From Bugula neritina (Eukaryota; Bryozoa; Gymnolaemata; Cheilostomatida; Bugulidae), in contig OZ037767.1 of assembly GCA_964035545.1 (NCBI GenBank), forward strand, positions 14,286,801 to 14,350,800: a stretch of DNA of 64,000 nucleotides, written 5' to 3'. The position numbers and the translations under genes were made by a program. The notes beneath the pieces are model-generated. The model ran no database searches. It was not told the origin of the DNA and was given only the letters and a program-made list of their open reading frames with translations. The first letter of the stretch is position 1. Every line of letters begins with the position of its first letter. Positions 38,741-52,831 of the stretch are shown in pieces.

Positions 38741-41241
38741 AGTTTTTTCAAGCTAGTTTTGGTGCTAGTGCATGTAATATAGTAGAACTCCGAGGAAGCT
38801 GAGAGGCCAGGAGAGCCTAAAAGCACAATTTTTAACTGCTTGCTCTAGTTAGTATAAGTGAATTTGCACCAATATAATATATTGTTGTTGTCTTGTGAAC
38901 TACTACTAACATGGTTTATGTGCAGAACTGCTGAATCATTACCTAACTATGAGGTTTGCAAAGAGAACCGAGGAGGGGTTGTGTTATACAAACAACTAGA
39001 CTTTAGATCTAATTACAGGAAGGCAAAGTATAATAGACAAAAACACCATATAAGATCAGATACAAGCTATTAGCTTAAGCCTATAGTTACCTCAAGACTG
39101 AAGCTGGGGGCCAGTAGGTGCTACTTATGAATAGAGAGTGCCATCTGATTGTCCGGTGGAGTTCTGGCAATAAGTAGTTTTGTGTCGCTTATCCAGGCCG
39201 CAGAAGAGCGACATTTTAGAATGTACTTATACTGAGCATTGTACGTAGAGTTATCGCACTTTGCAAATATAATATAATACAGCTAAGCTTTTTATTACAA
39301 GTGTTTGTAACCTGGTGGCTGAGAAACAGTACTTCCCACAGCCATTACAATATAATATAATTAAATATTATAATATAATACAATATAATATAGTAAAATG
39401 CTTGTTGTATACATTTTGTCCCTGGCATAGTTTAGCATGGTTTATTTAGCTATTAGAACTTTTATGCAATCAATTTACCATTTTTGATGATGTATGGAGT
39501 TCAATTGATCTCCTATACATTTCTATATATTAACAGAGTGAATGTGAAAAAATAGTAAAATGTTGCAGACTTGCATACATTACTTGCTTGACAGAGTTTA
39601 GCGTCGTTTATTTAGCTCAGAACTTTCATACAATCAATTTTTCTGTTGCAGGTTTATTGATTTCTATTGATCTCCAATACATTTCTAATTTGTAAAACAA
39701 TAGTAAGATAATTGTATAGTTTTACACATATTGTCTCTGACAGCATGCAGCGTTGTTTTTTAGCTTAGAACTTTCATGCAATCAATGTACTCTTTTTCTG
39801 TATATTGATTTAGATTAATCTCCAATACATTCTCATGAAAGGGAGTCAGCAAGATATGTAATTGTATAGTTTTACACATATTGTATACCTGGCAGCATTC
39901 GATTAGCATTGTTTATTTAGTTCAGAGCTTTCATGCAATCAATGCAGTCTTTGGCTGCATATTGATTATAATTAATCTCCAATACAGAGATTAGCACTAG
40001 AGGTACATGCAGTAGACATTAAAAGACTTTCTTCTTTACTAAGTTTACCAAGATAATATTTTATGAACTCAAGTCATTTATATGCTGTACATATTCTACT
40101 TGAAGTATTATTGAGCCATAGTTAGCCAACTTGTGGTGATTTGCCATATGCAGAATATTTCGTGAATCGTTTTGATACAATGTATTTGTGGAGAATTAAA
40201 AAGCCTTGCGTATTTGTATGTGAAAACAGTAGAAAGTTTATATATAAAAGTTATGATTCCACACAAAGCATACTAAATTTACTATCATGTGCATAGTTTA
40301 ATATCAATTATTATAAATACGTTGAGTGATATATTTATTGCTATTTTAGTATTTATCTGTAGTACATAATAAAAATAACATATAATGGTAATATGATATA
40401 CTAATAACTAACTGGTCACCGTGGAAACTATTTAGATGGCTTTCAACCTTGCTCTGCTGTATTCAGCAATTAAACTCACAACTCAGCTATGGCTGAGCAA
40501 CATGTTAAAACTGGTACAACTAGTATGCTCTCCTCATAATATTAAATTCTAATTGTATCTGTGAAACAAGATTTGTGAGAAGAATTCTAAAACAAGAATT
40601 TAAATTCTGCTAACAACATTCATTTTTTTTTATTTATAGGAATTTTATCTAAAGTTCTGTCTAGTAATTATCAAGTTAATGTTAATGTGTCAAGACTGCC
40701 TGTACCATGAAACATATTCACAGTATTCCACTATCTGCATACTGTAACCCTTGCTGAGTGATATCTGATTATTCTCTATGCACTGGTGTAGTACTTATTA
40801 TAGTAAAGACTTTAAAGTTTGATATATAAGACTGTTTATTGCTTGTCAGATATCACACAATAAGAACACTGTCATACCAACAATAATATGACTATCTTGT
40901 CTTTGAATAAACTGACCAATATATACACGTAATTCCAGTTGTAACATTCTAACACTATTGGAGAGAAAATATTACTATAAACAAAATATTCTATAAAAAT
41001 TTTCAATTTAGAAAGTACCAGATCTGGTTGGAATGCAATATAGAGAGAATATATACTCATAATGATGCAAAAACAGGAAATTAAAAGTGTTGAATGAAGT
41101 AGGAATGCTAAGTTGACCTAGATATATAGACATGAGTTGACCTAGATATATAGACAGAAGTAATATGCTGGTTCAAACATATAGTATATGAGGTTACTTT
41201 GACCTATATAGAATGGGTATTTGGGTCACATTGACCTAGAT

Positions 41242-44200
41242 TCAATAGTCTGTGGGTGGACTGAGAAGAGTTCGTACAACTTCTGCATATCTGATCTGAC
41301 TTCCTGTTTGACCAGATTCCCTGAGAACTGCTTCCACTGAAAGAAATAAGTTAAATTGACTCGTGGAAAGATTAATCTGCTATGAAAGACACGGGGAGGG
41401 GGACGTGGTGTTCAACGTCCCTAGATTGTGTAGAATGCAAAAATGAACAAAACAGCAATATCTTAATTCGGCATAAATAATGTTACATTAAAACTAAAAA
41501 CAGTTCAAACTGATAAAATTATATTGCCAATATTTTCTTTATATATTATCCTAGAAGATTGTTGACTGAAAAATATTTGTAAAAAAAATATTTTATCGAG
41601 TTTTATTTATAGTTGCAAAAAATTTTCAATTAACTTATAAGGCATGGACTTAAAATATATTAATGAGAGCATACACGAGTGAAGTAACCATAAATATAAT
41701 CTGGGCAACAATAAATATCTTCACTTTGAATATCAGTTACTTAAATATATTGCTTTTTCTAAAAAGTTCATTATTAAAACAAACAGAATTTCAAATCAGA
41801 TTGGCAAGCCATTTTCAGAGTATAAAATGCATGTAATGATGTAAAGCAGTGTTCGGAGTTGTCTTCCATCAGCAAAAAAGAGAATGGGCTGACAACTTCT
41901 CAGCTACGAGTAACACTCACCCATTCTAGCGTTGACCTTTTCACCCGAGTTACACATAATAGCCTTGAAGTCAGCTGCCGATATTAAACCATTTTTCTTT
42001 CTATCCTGAGCAGCGAAGGCAGCCATGATTTCGTTCTCGCAATCCTCGGCCCGAGAATGGTCGTAGAGGATATTGAGGAACTGATCGAATGGAATCCCAT
42101 TGGCTGCACGATACAATAAAATGAGAAGATAATAATATGTTTGAAAGTTGTTTTCTGTTTTAGAATTTCACAGCTGAGTGCTTCCAGTTGATTTCCAACA
42201 CTTCACTTGAATGGAACATTTTTTACTTTTCTAATCTCTCAACTTATTACAAGTTATACATTAATAATTTTAATTTAATGCTTCAAATAAATTATTATCA
42301 CCACTTCAGGTGATTTAGAGCTGGTGGAAAAAAGAACTAATGGTCAATATAAAGGAGGTCAGGCTATGGCAAAGTGTCACCAAAGCCATTTAAAATCTAT
42401 GAGAGACCCAAAATCTTTAGTGATTCAAATTCTCACAGAAATGAACTGATCGGTTTTCACAAATTGAAATTATTTTTCAAAATTTGTCAAATTCTACAAC
42501 ATTGAATAAAGTATTAGAGTATGAAACACATGAACCTTGTTGGAATAAAAAGCAACTTGAAATCTACATCAAAACTATTCCATTGTTAATTAAAAAAATT
42601 GAAAGGAATTTATTCGGGAAAAGTTTTATAGCTTATTCAGACACAACGAATTGATACTTAACCATAGTTGTGCGATAACAAAGTAAAAGTTTTTTTTGTT
42701 AATAAAATAGTCAAATATGACAAATTTAAAATTTATTAGCTGAAAAAAAGCTGAAATTTTAGTAAATTTATGTTAAACAACAATTGGACGATGAAAAGTA
42801 AATGAAAATGACACGTAAAACTGAATGCCATGTTCGTGTTTGTATATCAAACTCAAACTGATTATTTATTTTTTCGTAGGCTTTCTCAACTTATTACTTA
42901 AATTTTTTATTGTTGCAAAATAAAAAAATATATATGCCATGTTTTATTGTATTTCCTCCATAAAAAAACTATTGCTACGGCGCTTTTAGCTGGACTAATT
43001 ATAACATAAAATCAAAAAGAAGCGGGCAGTGATTACTTTATGTGAAATGATTCAGTTGCATCAATTTCAATCAAACCACGTGTTAACTTTTTCATATCAC
43101 TGCTACTCATTCTGACTCATTCTGCACATCAACCCAGTTGTTTAAGTGCATCTTTGTAGTTAGAATTAAAAAGATCATACAGTGCAGCTGGTCTAGCTCT
43201 GACAATTTCTATACAAAAAAAACCTAATTCTGCCATGAAAACTGCTTGAAAATTTTTTGAGATGCTGCTGACTAGTAAGATAATATGCTTCCTACAAATT
43301 AATTCAATTTCATTAATTATTATTTGTTATCCATAATATTACTAATATATTGATTATTCAATTTAGTTACAAGCAATGCCGCTTGGGCACTTGTTTGCCA
43401 TGTGAACTATGCCCCCGCGCTTTTTGCTGTTTGAAACAAGCCGATGATGTACGATCAAATAAAATTCGTCAGCTGAAGCTTAGCTAGGCCAGGTTCCAAC
43501 AAATTTTTGAAAAGTCGATCACTTCGAAAACTCTTCCACTGTCAAACCAATAAAAGGACAATAGTTTGGCGCAATGAACGCACTTGGTCTAATCACGTGA
43601 TCCTAAACGAACAAAATCTGCATTCGCTGTGTTACTATGGCTCGCTAATCGTCCAATTCGTTGATCAGCTGAATAAGCTATTAGCAGGACAACTACTTGC
43701 AAAAAGAAGATAACTTCTAATTACTCACTTGATTTATATTTGTTCCAGTATTTAACAGATTCTTCTAAAGTAGGGCTAAATCCTAGAGACCTCATTGTGA
43801 ATCTCAATGACTTCTCATTCACAATGTAGTGACTCACATTGTTCATTTCAAAGCACTCCTTGAACTCTGAATTATACAGAAAGTAATATTAACTACGAGT
43901 AGACAACCACAACAAAATACAGGCAGCTATGAAAAGAGTAAACAACTACAACACAATGCAGCAGATAGCAAGGATAAACCAGAATATAAACTGCAAAAAT
44001 ATTACTGATCCCAATTGCAAAATAATTTTTTTTAAACTTGGCTTATAGCCAAAAACATTACTGTGCCCTAGAACTTAGCAAAAAAATCTATCAGTTTAAC
44101 TTTCAAAACTAGGATGCCTTTTCATATAACTAAAAAAACAACCACATGCACTTCAAATAAAGTATAAATGAAACATAAAGTGGTGAGATAATACAAACCT

Positions 44201-44497
44201 CTGCAGTAGTACAGCTTAGCCCAACATATTATTCTGGAAGGTTTTTATGAAACAAGCATATAAACAAGTTTTATGTACACGTTAACTATTGCTTGAAGTT
44301 CTCTAATTTAAGAACAACTGTGAACGAGTCTTTGGCTTTAGCTATAGCTACTGTAGACTCTTCTATCTCCTGCTAGGCAAACCGTGTCTGAATAACAAAA
44401 ACATATATCCAACGGATACTGTGTACTACAGCTAGGGAAAACGATTGGGCAGTAGAATTGACTTACCCTGTATGTCATCTTCCTTGAAATGCTGGGC
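41242..44497 (-). CDS. CALML4-like calmodulin-family protein (5' Met exon not certain)
   Basis: Exons on the minus strand: 44497-44467 (AQHFKEDDIQ), 43866-43729, 42103-41921 and 41336-41242. With an initiating Met on its own exon, the protein is 149 aa, calmodulin length. A candidate Met-only exon ends ATG|GTAAGTC at 45814-45812; calmodulin genes commonly split directly after Met. The best match is CALML4 (a myosin light chain of intermicrovillar adhesion complexes in vertebrates): EFKECFEM, MRSLGFSPT, ISAADFK, NSGEKVNARM and a C-terminal DY. EF-hand loops 1, 2 and 4 lack the acidic ligands. Loop 3 (Asp91-Asp102, DRKKNGLISAAD) is only partly canonical, so calcium binding is doubtful, as in CALML4. 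All splice sites are GT-AG with good consensus. Confidence 0.8.
42644..43690. other. About 1.05 kb present only in the right duplicate
   Basis: The left copy reads straight from cagacac into ctacttgcaaa (about 4998-5020). In the right copy the corresponding flanks are separated by about 1.05 kb, within a CALML4-like intron. The extra DNA is somewhat more GC-rich toward 43380-43690. No terminal repeats or convincing coding sequence were seen. Confidence 0.5.
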
Positions 44498-45119
44498 CTA
44501 CAGACAAAAATTATACCAAGAATAGAAGGAATAAAACAAATAGCCGGTCTATTCAATATTTATAACTTTGGTTTAGAATCGCAAGTAGCTTTTAGCAAAA
44601 TGGCTAGGTTATGATGAAGAAAATAACATCCTAAGATTTTTACAAACTTAAAGGACATTCTGTGTAGCATGATGTGAGCTTTTTTAAGATTATTATTGTA
44701 ATGGTTAAAGGCTAAAGAAACTAATGCTCACTCCTCTGTCAGTGTCCCATTTATGCAGGTAAAACTTCCAGTTTATTTTTAAACTCAGTGAATTACATTC
44801 AGGTAGATAATTTCCTATCCTATGCTAGTCTTCCCTGGTAATATGCAGCCAGAGACTAGACCTAGCTATTGGTGCTGGTTCTGCGCAAAAATTGACACTT
44901 TAAAAAAGTTTTTTCATGTGACCACTGATTTGAGCTAAACCACATGCTAATCAAAAACATATTAAAGAAATTAATAATTTTGAATACGATTAATATTACC
45001 ATTAAAATATTAATCATTCAATTATAAAATTTGTAAAACTGAATTGTATAATACAACTTTAACAAACAATCACTATGATTGTATTTATATTAGTATTAAG
45101 CCATGCAGACTAAGGTTGG

Positions 45120-45740
45120 TATAACAGACACAGTAACTGTAAGTGTAAAACTAACAGTTTGAGTTTCAGTTTATGTTACACTTACAATTACATCAACACT
45201 CAGACACTTACTAAATGACTAAGTGGCTTAGTCTTACACGCACAGTTTAAGTTTACCCTTAATTTAAATCATACAGTTACAGTTACACTTATTCTTACTG
45301 TTAGCGTTACTGGCTAGTGGTTACACTTACAGTTACACCCACAGTTACACTTACACTTACAGTGACACTCACACTGACACGTATATACTTACTTAGTAGA
45401 GCTCATTAGGTCAGTATATAAGTGTAAGTGTCAGTCTGAGTGTCACTGTAACTGTAGGTGTAAGACTAAGAGTAAGTGTGACTGTGGGTGTAACTTAAAC
45501 TATAAGTATAAGCCATTAAGTATAACCACTAACCAGTAACACTAAGTAACTAGTAAGTCATTAACAGTAGCAGAAAGTGTAACTGTAAATGTATGACCTA
45601 AACTAAGTGTAAACTCAAATTTTAAGTGTATGACTAAGCCACTTTGTCATTTAGTAAGTCATTTAGTAAGTGTCCAAGTGCCAATTACTGCTTAGACTTA
45701 CTCACGTAGTCATTACACCTACACTTGAAGTGACAGTCAA
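45120..45740. repeat. Foldback of TTACAC/GTGTAA-type degenerate hexamers
   Basis: The left half is rich in CAGTTACACTTACAGT and the right half in its complement, with the switch at about 45400-45415. The arms match beyond simple repeat content. GACTAAGTGGCTTAGTCTTA at about 45216 pairs with GACTAAGCCACTTTGTCATT at about 45633, and ACTTACTAAATGAC pairs with GTCATTTAGTAAGT. A large hairpin of about 200-250-bp arms is predicted. Confidence 0.75.
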
Positions 45741-46851
45741 ACTCAACAGTGCGAGAATTATAGCTTTGCCTTTGGTGTTTGCCCTATCACTTTGAGTTTT
45801 TTATGACTTACCATTAGAACTACTATATTTGGTTTGAAGCTTTGAAAAAATTGAATTCTAATTAATTTTTTTAATATTATTATTATAAATACAGATTCAG
45901 AGTTTTGCCACGCCCTGACAGTGCTTGCTAGCTATCTTTTTTATAAGAAATTGAAAGTCGGAATTGACATTTGTGTTAAAAACTTGACGCGTTATAAAAT
46001 CAAGTCTGACTAATCACATGTAGGTTCGATTATCAGTATTTATATAAATATTTTCGACACTTATTTTACGGGAAAATACAACAGCGAACCCATTACATGT
46101 TTTTGTAGACCCATTAATGAAATAATCATGATATTGAGAGATATTTACTTTGCTTAAAGTTTATGATCATCATGAGTATTACACATCATGAATATCAATA
46201 TCCATTGCTAATTATTATCATTATTTTATATTTATGACTTATACTTTAGTTTAAATGTTTAAATTAGTTTTTATTGCTTCACCATCATCATCGCCATGGG
46301 CATGGCCATGGGCATGAGCATGATGATGAGTGATGACTGATGAGACATGATGATTAGTCTTAGATCATGATAAACTCAAAATGATTATGAATTATGATAG
46401 ATCAAATAATAGTTATAAAGTTAAATAAATGTTATCATATTGTTATGGATAGAATCAGAATGTTTGTTTTAACTGGCGATTATCATTATGATTATCATTA
46501 TGATAATGATTACAACTTGAAGTTGAACAGTTAGTGTTACACTTACAGGTACTCTCACTCTTACACTCAGTGTATCTTTTACTCCTAATTAGTAAAGGTA
46601 ATTTTGCGCTTGAAGTTTGAGTACACTGACCTACACTTACAGTTAGTCCCACACTTACTGTTGAGCACTACACTTACTGTTGAGCATTTACTAGATTAGT
46701 TATTGAGTTTCTGTTAGAGTTGCTGGATAGTTAAAGTTTTCTTAGTCTTTAGTAATATTTTTTTACCAATTATAATGTTACTATTTCCAATTTTTTTTAA
46801 TTTCTAATACCTGAAAGTTTTACTACTATAAATGAAAATATTGTTAGGAAT

Positions 46852-46919
46852 CCCGACACCACTGTAGTTGCAAGCCGGAGGTTTCTAGTTCGAATCCCAG
46901 TGGGGCCAATCATTTTACA
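46852..46919 (+). mobile_element. tRNA-like mobile element copy, 5' truncated
   Basis: Retains TTGCAAGCCGGAGG, a B-box-like TAGTTCGAATCCCAG and the 3' end GGGCCAATCATTTTAC. The D-arm half is missing. Confidence 0.55.
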
Positions 46920-48074
46920 GAAAAAATTGATATGCTTACTATATTTATTAATTATAATTATAAATAAGCATAAAGTGATAAATGTCTATAAATTTTAAAC
47001 TTATTTCCACTTTCATGTCTATTCTGATTTTTCTAACATTTCAAAACTTGTCAGTGGTGTTTTTACTGTGGATTTGTTGAGAAAATATGCTAACTTTGGC
47101 TGTATGCATTACAATACTAGTATTGTTATTGCGTATTGGTATTAGCTGGTAAATAAGTATTATAGTTATGAAGTATGAAGGCTATTTAACTTAAATTCTC
47201 AAATTAAATTTTAGACACTAAAGCAGTTATGAGAATAAGCAAAATTAAAGAACTGACTGAAATTTGCATTCATTCACTCACTCATACTCATAATAACTAT
47301 TATGCCTGTAACGTTAATTATATTGGTACTTTTTAGTGATAGCTTCACTGTTATATGTATGGCTATTAGCTATTATTACCCTTGTGATTCTATAATAAAT
47401 TAACTTATTCTGATTATTGCTAATAGACCTGGACATGCTCACATAGTTGTAGTAATACTTTAGTTTGCTGCTGTTACTTATTATATCTAGTTATTTATGT
47501 TTCCCGTGTCACAATTATTGTTGGTGCTAATAAAACAATTTAATTGGGTAAAATAAGAATTTGTGTCAATTGTAAAATGAATAGTAATTTAGATATATCT
47601 AAAAGTTAAAAATAATGTTTAAAGATAAATTTAATAGTTATAGGCATGATTGAGGGAGATTAACTGTGGTAATAGCAATTGCAGTGATCGTTGATATGAA
47701 TGTTTTAAGTTTCGATTTTAATTTGCTAAAATGTCCATATTGTTGCAGACTTTATAATTTTTAACTCAAAGTTGAAATTAGTGGGAAGTTAAACCACTGC
47801 CATTGCTAGTTCTCATTTCAGGATTTGGTCACTTTTATAATTTTTTGGTAATTGTAACACTAAAAGTTTGTGAAACCTAGTCTGATTCCTGATTACTATT
47901 TCCATGTTTTTTAGGCTAAGCTGTTGTGTCAGTAAACTCTAGATCATGTTTTATTAAAATACGCATGATGTAATCTCGAACATATCTTTTGAGTTTTAGA
48001 AATTTGCTCTGCTATAAATGAAAATATTTCATTGGTCTGTGTTAATAAATTCATTTCATGTTTCAGGTTGTAGA

Positions 48075-49071
48075 ATGGCTCTTCCTAATTCAGCATCTGG
48101 TGCAGCTCCTGAGGATATGGTGAAACAGGTGCCACACCTCTGCTCATATCATAGTTTTCTGCAATAGACTTAATAGCGTTTATATATAATTATGTTGACA
48201 TGCTAGATAATGTTTTAATGTTATTTTTCAAAAAAAAATCTTTAAAATATGTCATCCTTTTTGTGTATTTTTGAAAATATATTTTCTCAGGATTTTTCTT
48301 TGCACTGTGCATGTTGATAAAATGAGTTAGGTTTATTACTGGATCTTCTGTTTCTGTAAATTCTAATTTTACAAATTTATTTTTTTCATTTAAATGGTTC
48401 ATTTCGCTGTTATTCTATATACTGTTGCCAGTTTATGAGTAAGAAAAGTTTGAATATGTTTTGAATTTGTAATGTTTTTCTACCTTTTAGTTCAGAGAGT
48501 TTCTGCTTACTTACAATAAAGTGACGGAAATGTGCTTTGAATCTTGCGTTCACGACTTCAAGACTAGAAAAGTAGCCGATAAGGAAGTAAGTTCATTAAC
48601 TCATCTATCTCAGATAACACTGCGTTATTTGTAACCTAATACAGATGTGACTTAATTTGTTATTACGTAATATATTTGTTTTATTTAGTTTGTCTGTTAA
48701 TTAAATTTTAATTAGTTTATCTGACTCCTTTAATTTTAGTATGTAATACTATTACTGAGTTATAATTTAATCAATTTGAATGTCCATCATTTTATATATC
48801 TGTTTCTTTCCTGTTTGAATTTCCTAGAAATTTACTAAATGTTTCCTTATTGACGTTATGTGATTACATAGTTGGTTTACCAAGTATTGCATGCTTATAG
48901 ACTAAGTACCAAGTATTATATACTTTATAGATTGGGTGTACCAAGTATTGTATGGATAAATATCTGAAGATGACACAGAGGATATCGCTACGGTTCGCTG
49001 AACACCAGATTAACCAGAATGAGGCTCAACTTGGACCAATAGCTGTCCAACAGAAAGCCCGAACTAGTTGA
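48075..49071 (+). CDS. TIMM9: Mitochondrial small Tim chaperone Tim9
   Basis: Exons 48075-48128, 48491-48586 and 48931-49071; 96 aa. It is a subunit of the Tim9-Tim10 hexamer, which escorts hydrophobic precursors across the mitochondrial intermembrane space. The twin CX3C motif is complete: Cys33-Cys37 (CFESC) and Cys53-Cys57 (CTKYC), the four disulfide cysteines. Family residues include [26 protein letters not shown] and HQINQNEAQ. The start ATG lies nine bases after an acceptor-like TTTCAG, so an upstream non-coding exon is likely. The N-terminal segment before FREF is a little longer than in vertebrates. Exon joins are all phase 0. Confidence 0.93.
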
Positions 49072-50164
49072 TAAACTAACTGTGACATTGTCTTTGTTAT
49101 TTTTAGATCATTACAAAACTGTATGTAATGCTCTTCTACACTAATTCATTAGTTGCCCTTGTAAATTTTTGTTACCATTTCATAGCTCTGTATACAAAAT
49201 AATTTCTTGTCTTATTTTGTTGGAAGTATAATATAATATAAATATTATGTATTTGTTGAAAAAAATGCTGATTTTAATTAAAATTAGGCTTTTGCATTAG
49301 CATTTACTGATAAGTAGCAGTCAGTCTTAATTCACTGCACTCACCCCATCTTGCTACTGCAGTAGCTTATTCCCCTGTTGATCTGTTATTTAGTTGCAGT
49401 AGTAGAGAAATTTTAATAGCCTAATTTCTTAGATTTCATTTATGCAATTTGGTTTGAGGCGTGAGTTAAAGTTTCGTTGGAATATCAATATCTTTTCTAA
49501 ATTTTTTCTTCAAAAAGCAGGCTTTTCCTAATTTTTTCATTACTGCACTTTTCTCTATTACTAAAAGGGGGGAGGAGAGCAAAATCACTGCCAGTAAATT
49601 GTTCCTGCATTTATGTCTACATCCTAAGACTAAAATACAGCAAGCAATTAGTTATCCTTTTACCAATACTTCTTAGCATTATGTTATCAATCTCAATATA
49701 GTTATAAATAATCCCTTTATGAATCCTAACTTCTAAGTTCTTTTGTTGTTCTACATTCTACAATAAGGATGTTCTGCCTTGTTTAGATGGTTAAATACTC
49801 CGGTTATTAGAACATTTTACCAGCTAGAACTCACTCTAATTAGCACTTCATTCTCAAACTACTGTATGCTTTACCACAGCTGCTTTGTTTTAATTTCAAT
49901 TTGTACATTCTTGACTTGACTATGATGCTTCAACATTATAGCAAATCATAATATGATTTAAATCTCAAAACTATTTACAGTGTACTAGTAGATTGCTTTT
50001 AAAATGTCAAAATCAAGTAAAATTACATGAGCACTTCATTTAATCAATACGAGCAATAAGATCTATTTCAAAATAAATAAAGTAGACCAATCCTTGTTTA
50101 GCAAATCAGAGTATAGTCAGGTAGTTAAAAATAACAGTCTCAAAGCTACAGGTAATTCATTTGC

Positions 50165-50345
50165 TAAAACTCACGCAAGTTTATATGTCACCATCTCTGT
50201 GAGAACCCCTGATGGAAAAATCTTGTTAAAGTAATATAAGGAATTGTTCAGATGTGTTGCAGAAGCAATTATGACTGGATACTCTTCCCAAACCCTAAAC
50301 CCCTGTTTTCTATATAGTCCAGCTACTCATTTAATGATGAGGGTT
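50165..50345 (-). mobile_element. SINE copy, same family as 57177-57393
   Basis: Read on the minus strand it contains GGGAAGAGTATCCAGTCATA then ATTGC, later TTTTTCCATCAGGGGTTCTC and ATATAAACTTGCG, in the same order as the copy at 57177. The tRNA-related head is degraded. Confidence 0.7.
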
Positions 50346-52831
50346 TAAAATGGGTCCCAATTCCATACTAAGAGCATAGCTGGAGGCCCTTCAAATTGGA
50401 AGAGAGATTTTGACTTTGTGCACTTCTTGTATCTGTAGTCTGCTGGCCGAAGAAGCTGTTGGAGCAGTAGCTATTCAACCACGGCTGCCCTTCAGGAATT
50501 GAATGTTTAATAGAGAAAGATTTAGCAATAAATACATAATTATAATGTGTTTTAACTGGTTCATTGATAATACTAGAAATAATGTATGTAATGTTAGTTG
50601 AAGTAAATTGATTAGCAATAAAAATTAATACCAATAGTATAATAAAATTGTATTGACTTTTTCGTGGTGACAGTGCTCGATGGCAAATGAAATACAACTT
50701 TGCTCACTTAGCCAAGAAGAAATTGCTTCAGGTAATAAAAATTCCGGACTATAATTTAAAGCGAGTGTGGATGTATCACTGATCTAAAGGTTGTGACCTT
50801 CACATCTCCGAGAGCTTATAATCCTATCATTACACAATTAGCCTCTCAAGTGCTCACCATTGGCTGGTGAAGCAGTGGCAGCAGCTGCTATGGTTCTTAT
50901 ACTATAGCTAAGTGCTGCCACCAATTCCATCTCACTTGAACAGATACCTGCTGCCAAAGTGGACAAGTGCTTCTCTTAATCTGCTGCTGCGGGCTGCCGA
51001 TAAATATTTAGTCAAGTGAGTTTAGTTTTTAAAATATTTATGACATCTTACAGTGGGATTGTGCATTATCTGGTATATATTATGTATACTTTTTGAGAAT
51101 TACTTATTTACTGAGAAGAAAATTCTTTACCCGACGTAAAAGTACCAAAATAACCTATAATATTATTTGTATGATTGACTCTTTTGAGTTGAAAAGAAAA
51201 ATTTTATTGGTGAGTCTTTTTTTTTCAAATTTTTTTAAACATGACAAAACAGTTAGTATTTTGTTAAATCCAAACAATTGAACTACTTTTTTAAAACAAT
51301 ACTTTTTCAGGTGGTCAACAGAAAGAGTGGGTACTGGTAAGTTAAAGTAGTTTTTCACAATTGCATGGCATGAAATACCATATGCACCTTAATTGGCCTC
51401 TTGAATCAGCAGCAGAACTTAGAATTAGTTGGTAATTGGTAAGTTGATTTAAAATAGACTTTTATAAATTTTAGGTTAAAGTACTTGAGTTATTTTTAAT
51501 AGCAAAGTTAAGAATTGTTTATCTTTGCATATTTAATTAGACAAATTAAACTAAATAAAAAAACTGCAGCCTGACCTAGCTTGAAACTAGCTATAAATAT
51601 ACTAAGTTTTGTAGGCTATATGTCTTCCTCTTAATATATTCATGTTATATTATATTGTACAATACTATATTAAAATATATACAATTTTATTATATATTAC
51701 ACTCATATTGTATTATGTACAGTACTATTTTATTATTATATACAGTAATATATTATAATATTGTTCTATAATACTGTATTATAATATTGAATTATAATAT
51801 TATATTACAGTATCATTATCTATATAACATTGTACTATATATACTAGTTATTACTATATCAAATATATACTTTATGTTATATTGTGCTGGTTTATAATAA
51901 TATACTATATTGCATTAAACTAAACTTGGTACAGTTTATTAATTTGCATCATTCTATTAAAGTAATACGTTACCTATGTTTATATTATATAATTTTTATT
52001 TTTTTTTTGCTTTATATTGCATCAAATAATTGTAATAGGATATATTTTTAAAATATAATACACTCTAAGATATTATATTACATTATATTGCACTTGATAC
52101 TGTTCGGGTAACTTTAGGAAGAATTTAAAATACAATATAGTGAAGTATTACATGCGTTGACATACAGCATAAAATTGATCTGCAACAGATTGTCTGATTG
52201 CATAATATTTATTGCAGCATATCATGAAGGGTGCGCATGGCTCAATGCCTTTTCAACTTGCACATACGTGTATAACAGTTAATATACATTACCAACATGC
52301 AAAGCATCTACTGAAGTCCGTGTTTTTATTCCCATTATTCTATAATCTTTTGTCATGAAATTCAGCCTCAATAGCTGTAACAAATGATAAGCAATTTAAA
52401 CCTCTTGACATTATGATCCTGTGCCCTTTTCTTAAAAGCTGCATCTTCCCTTCCTTACAAATAAGATCTTCATGAAACAATTAGGAAACATTGGAAATTT
52501 TGTCAAAGCAATTAAATGTTTTTGATTGAAATTAATTATGTCATTGTATGTCTAATTTTTTTCATCTTGTTTGAGGGTTTAATTTTGTTTGAAACTAAAT
52601 TTCTTTGTAAAATATTGAAGCATAATTACAAAAATGTTTATTTTGAAAATGTATGTAATAAGATTTACATTGTTTACCATAATGAAAGGTTAAGCAATGT
52701 TTAACACTTGTAGTATAACTTATTACAAATACAACTTATATGTAGATACAGAGATAGCTTAGAGATATACAAGGCACATTGTTCATTCCAATATAATTTA
52801 ATTTTTGATAACCATTGAAAATGCAAACAAC

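Larger units (their letters stand above)
37140..43920. repeat. Right copy of the segmental duplication
   Basis: Direct-orientation counterpart of 1-5240, starting in a dispersed repeat (37140-37596) that is also found at 22560 and 32276. It retains the intact CALML4-like gene. Landmarks are listed under the left copy. Confidence 0.85.
44557..48074. other. Gene-poor interval upstream of TIMM9
   Basis: Apart from the foldback (45120-45740), the truncated tRNA-like copy (46852), ATG/CAT-rich simple repeat (46270-46350) and TTATCATTATGA repeats (about 46480-46510), I see no exon. A possible Met-only exon of the CALML4-like gene (45812-45814, minus) lies here. Confidence 0.5.

Noticed and set aside
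38858-39073. 71-codon plus-strand frame
   Set aside because: Lies in repeat sequence also present at about 1350-1540, where the frame is broken; no motif.
50368-50697. 109-codon minus-strand frame
   Set aside because: Adjacent to a SINE, hydrophobic but without recognisable family features; chance frame is likely.
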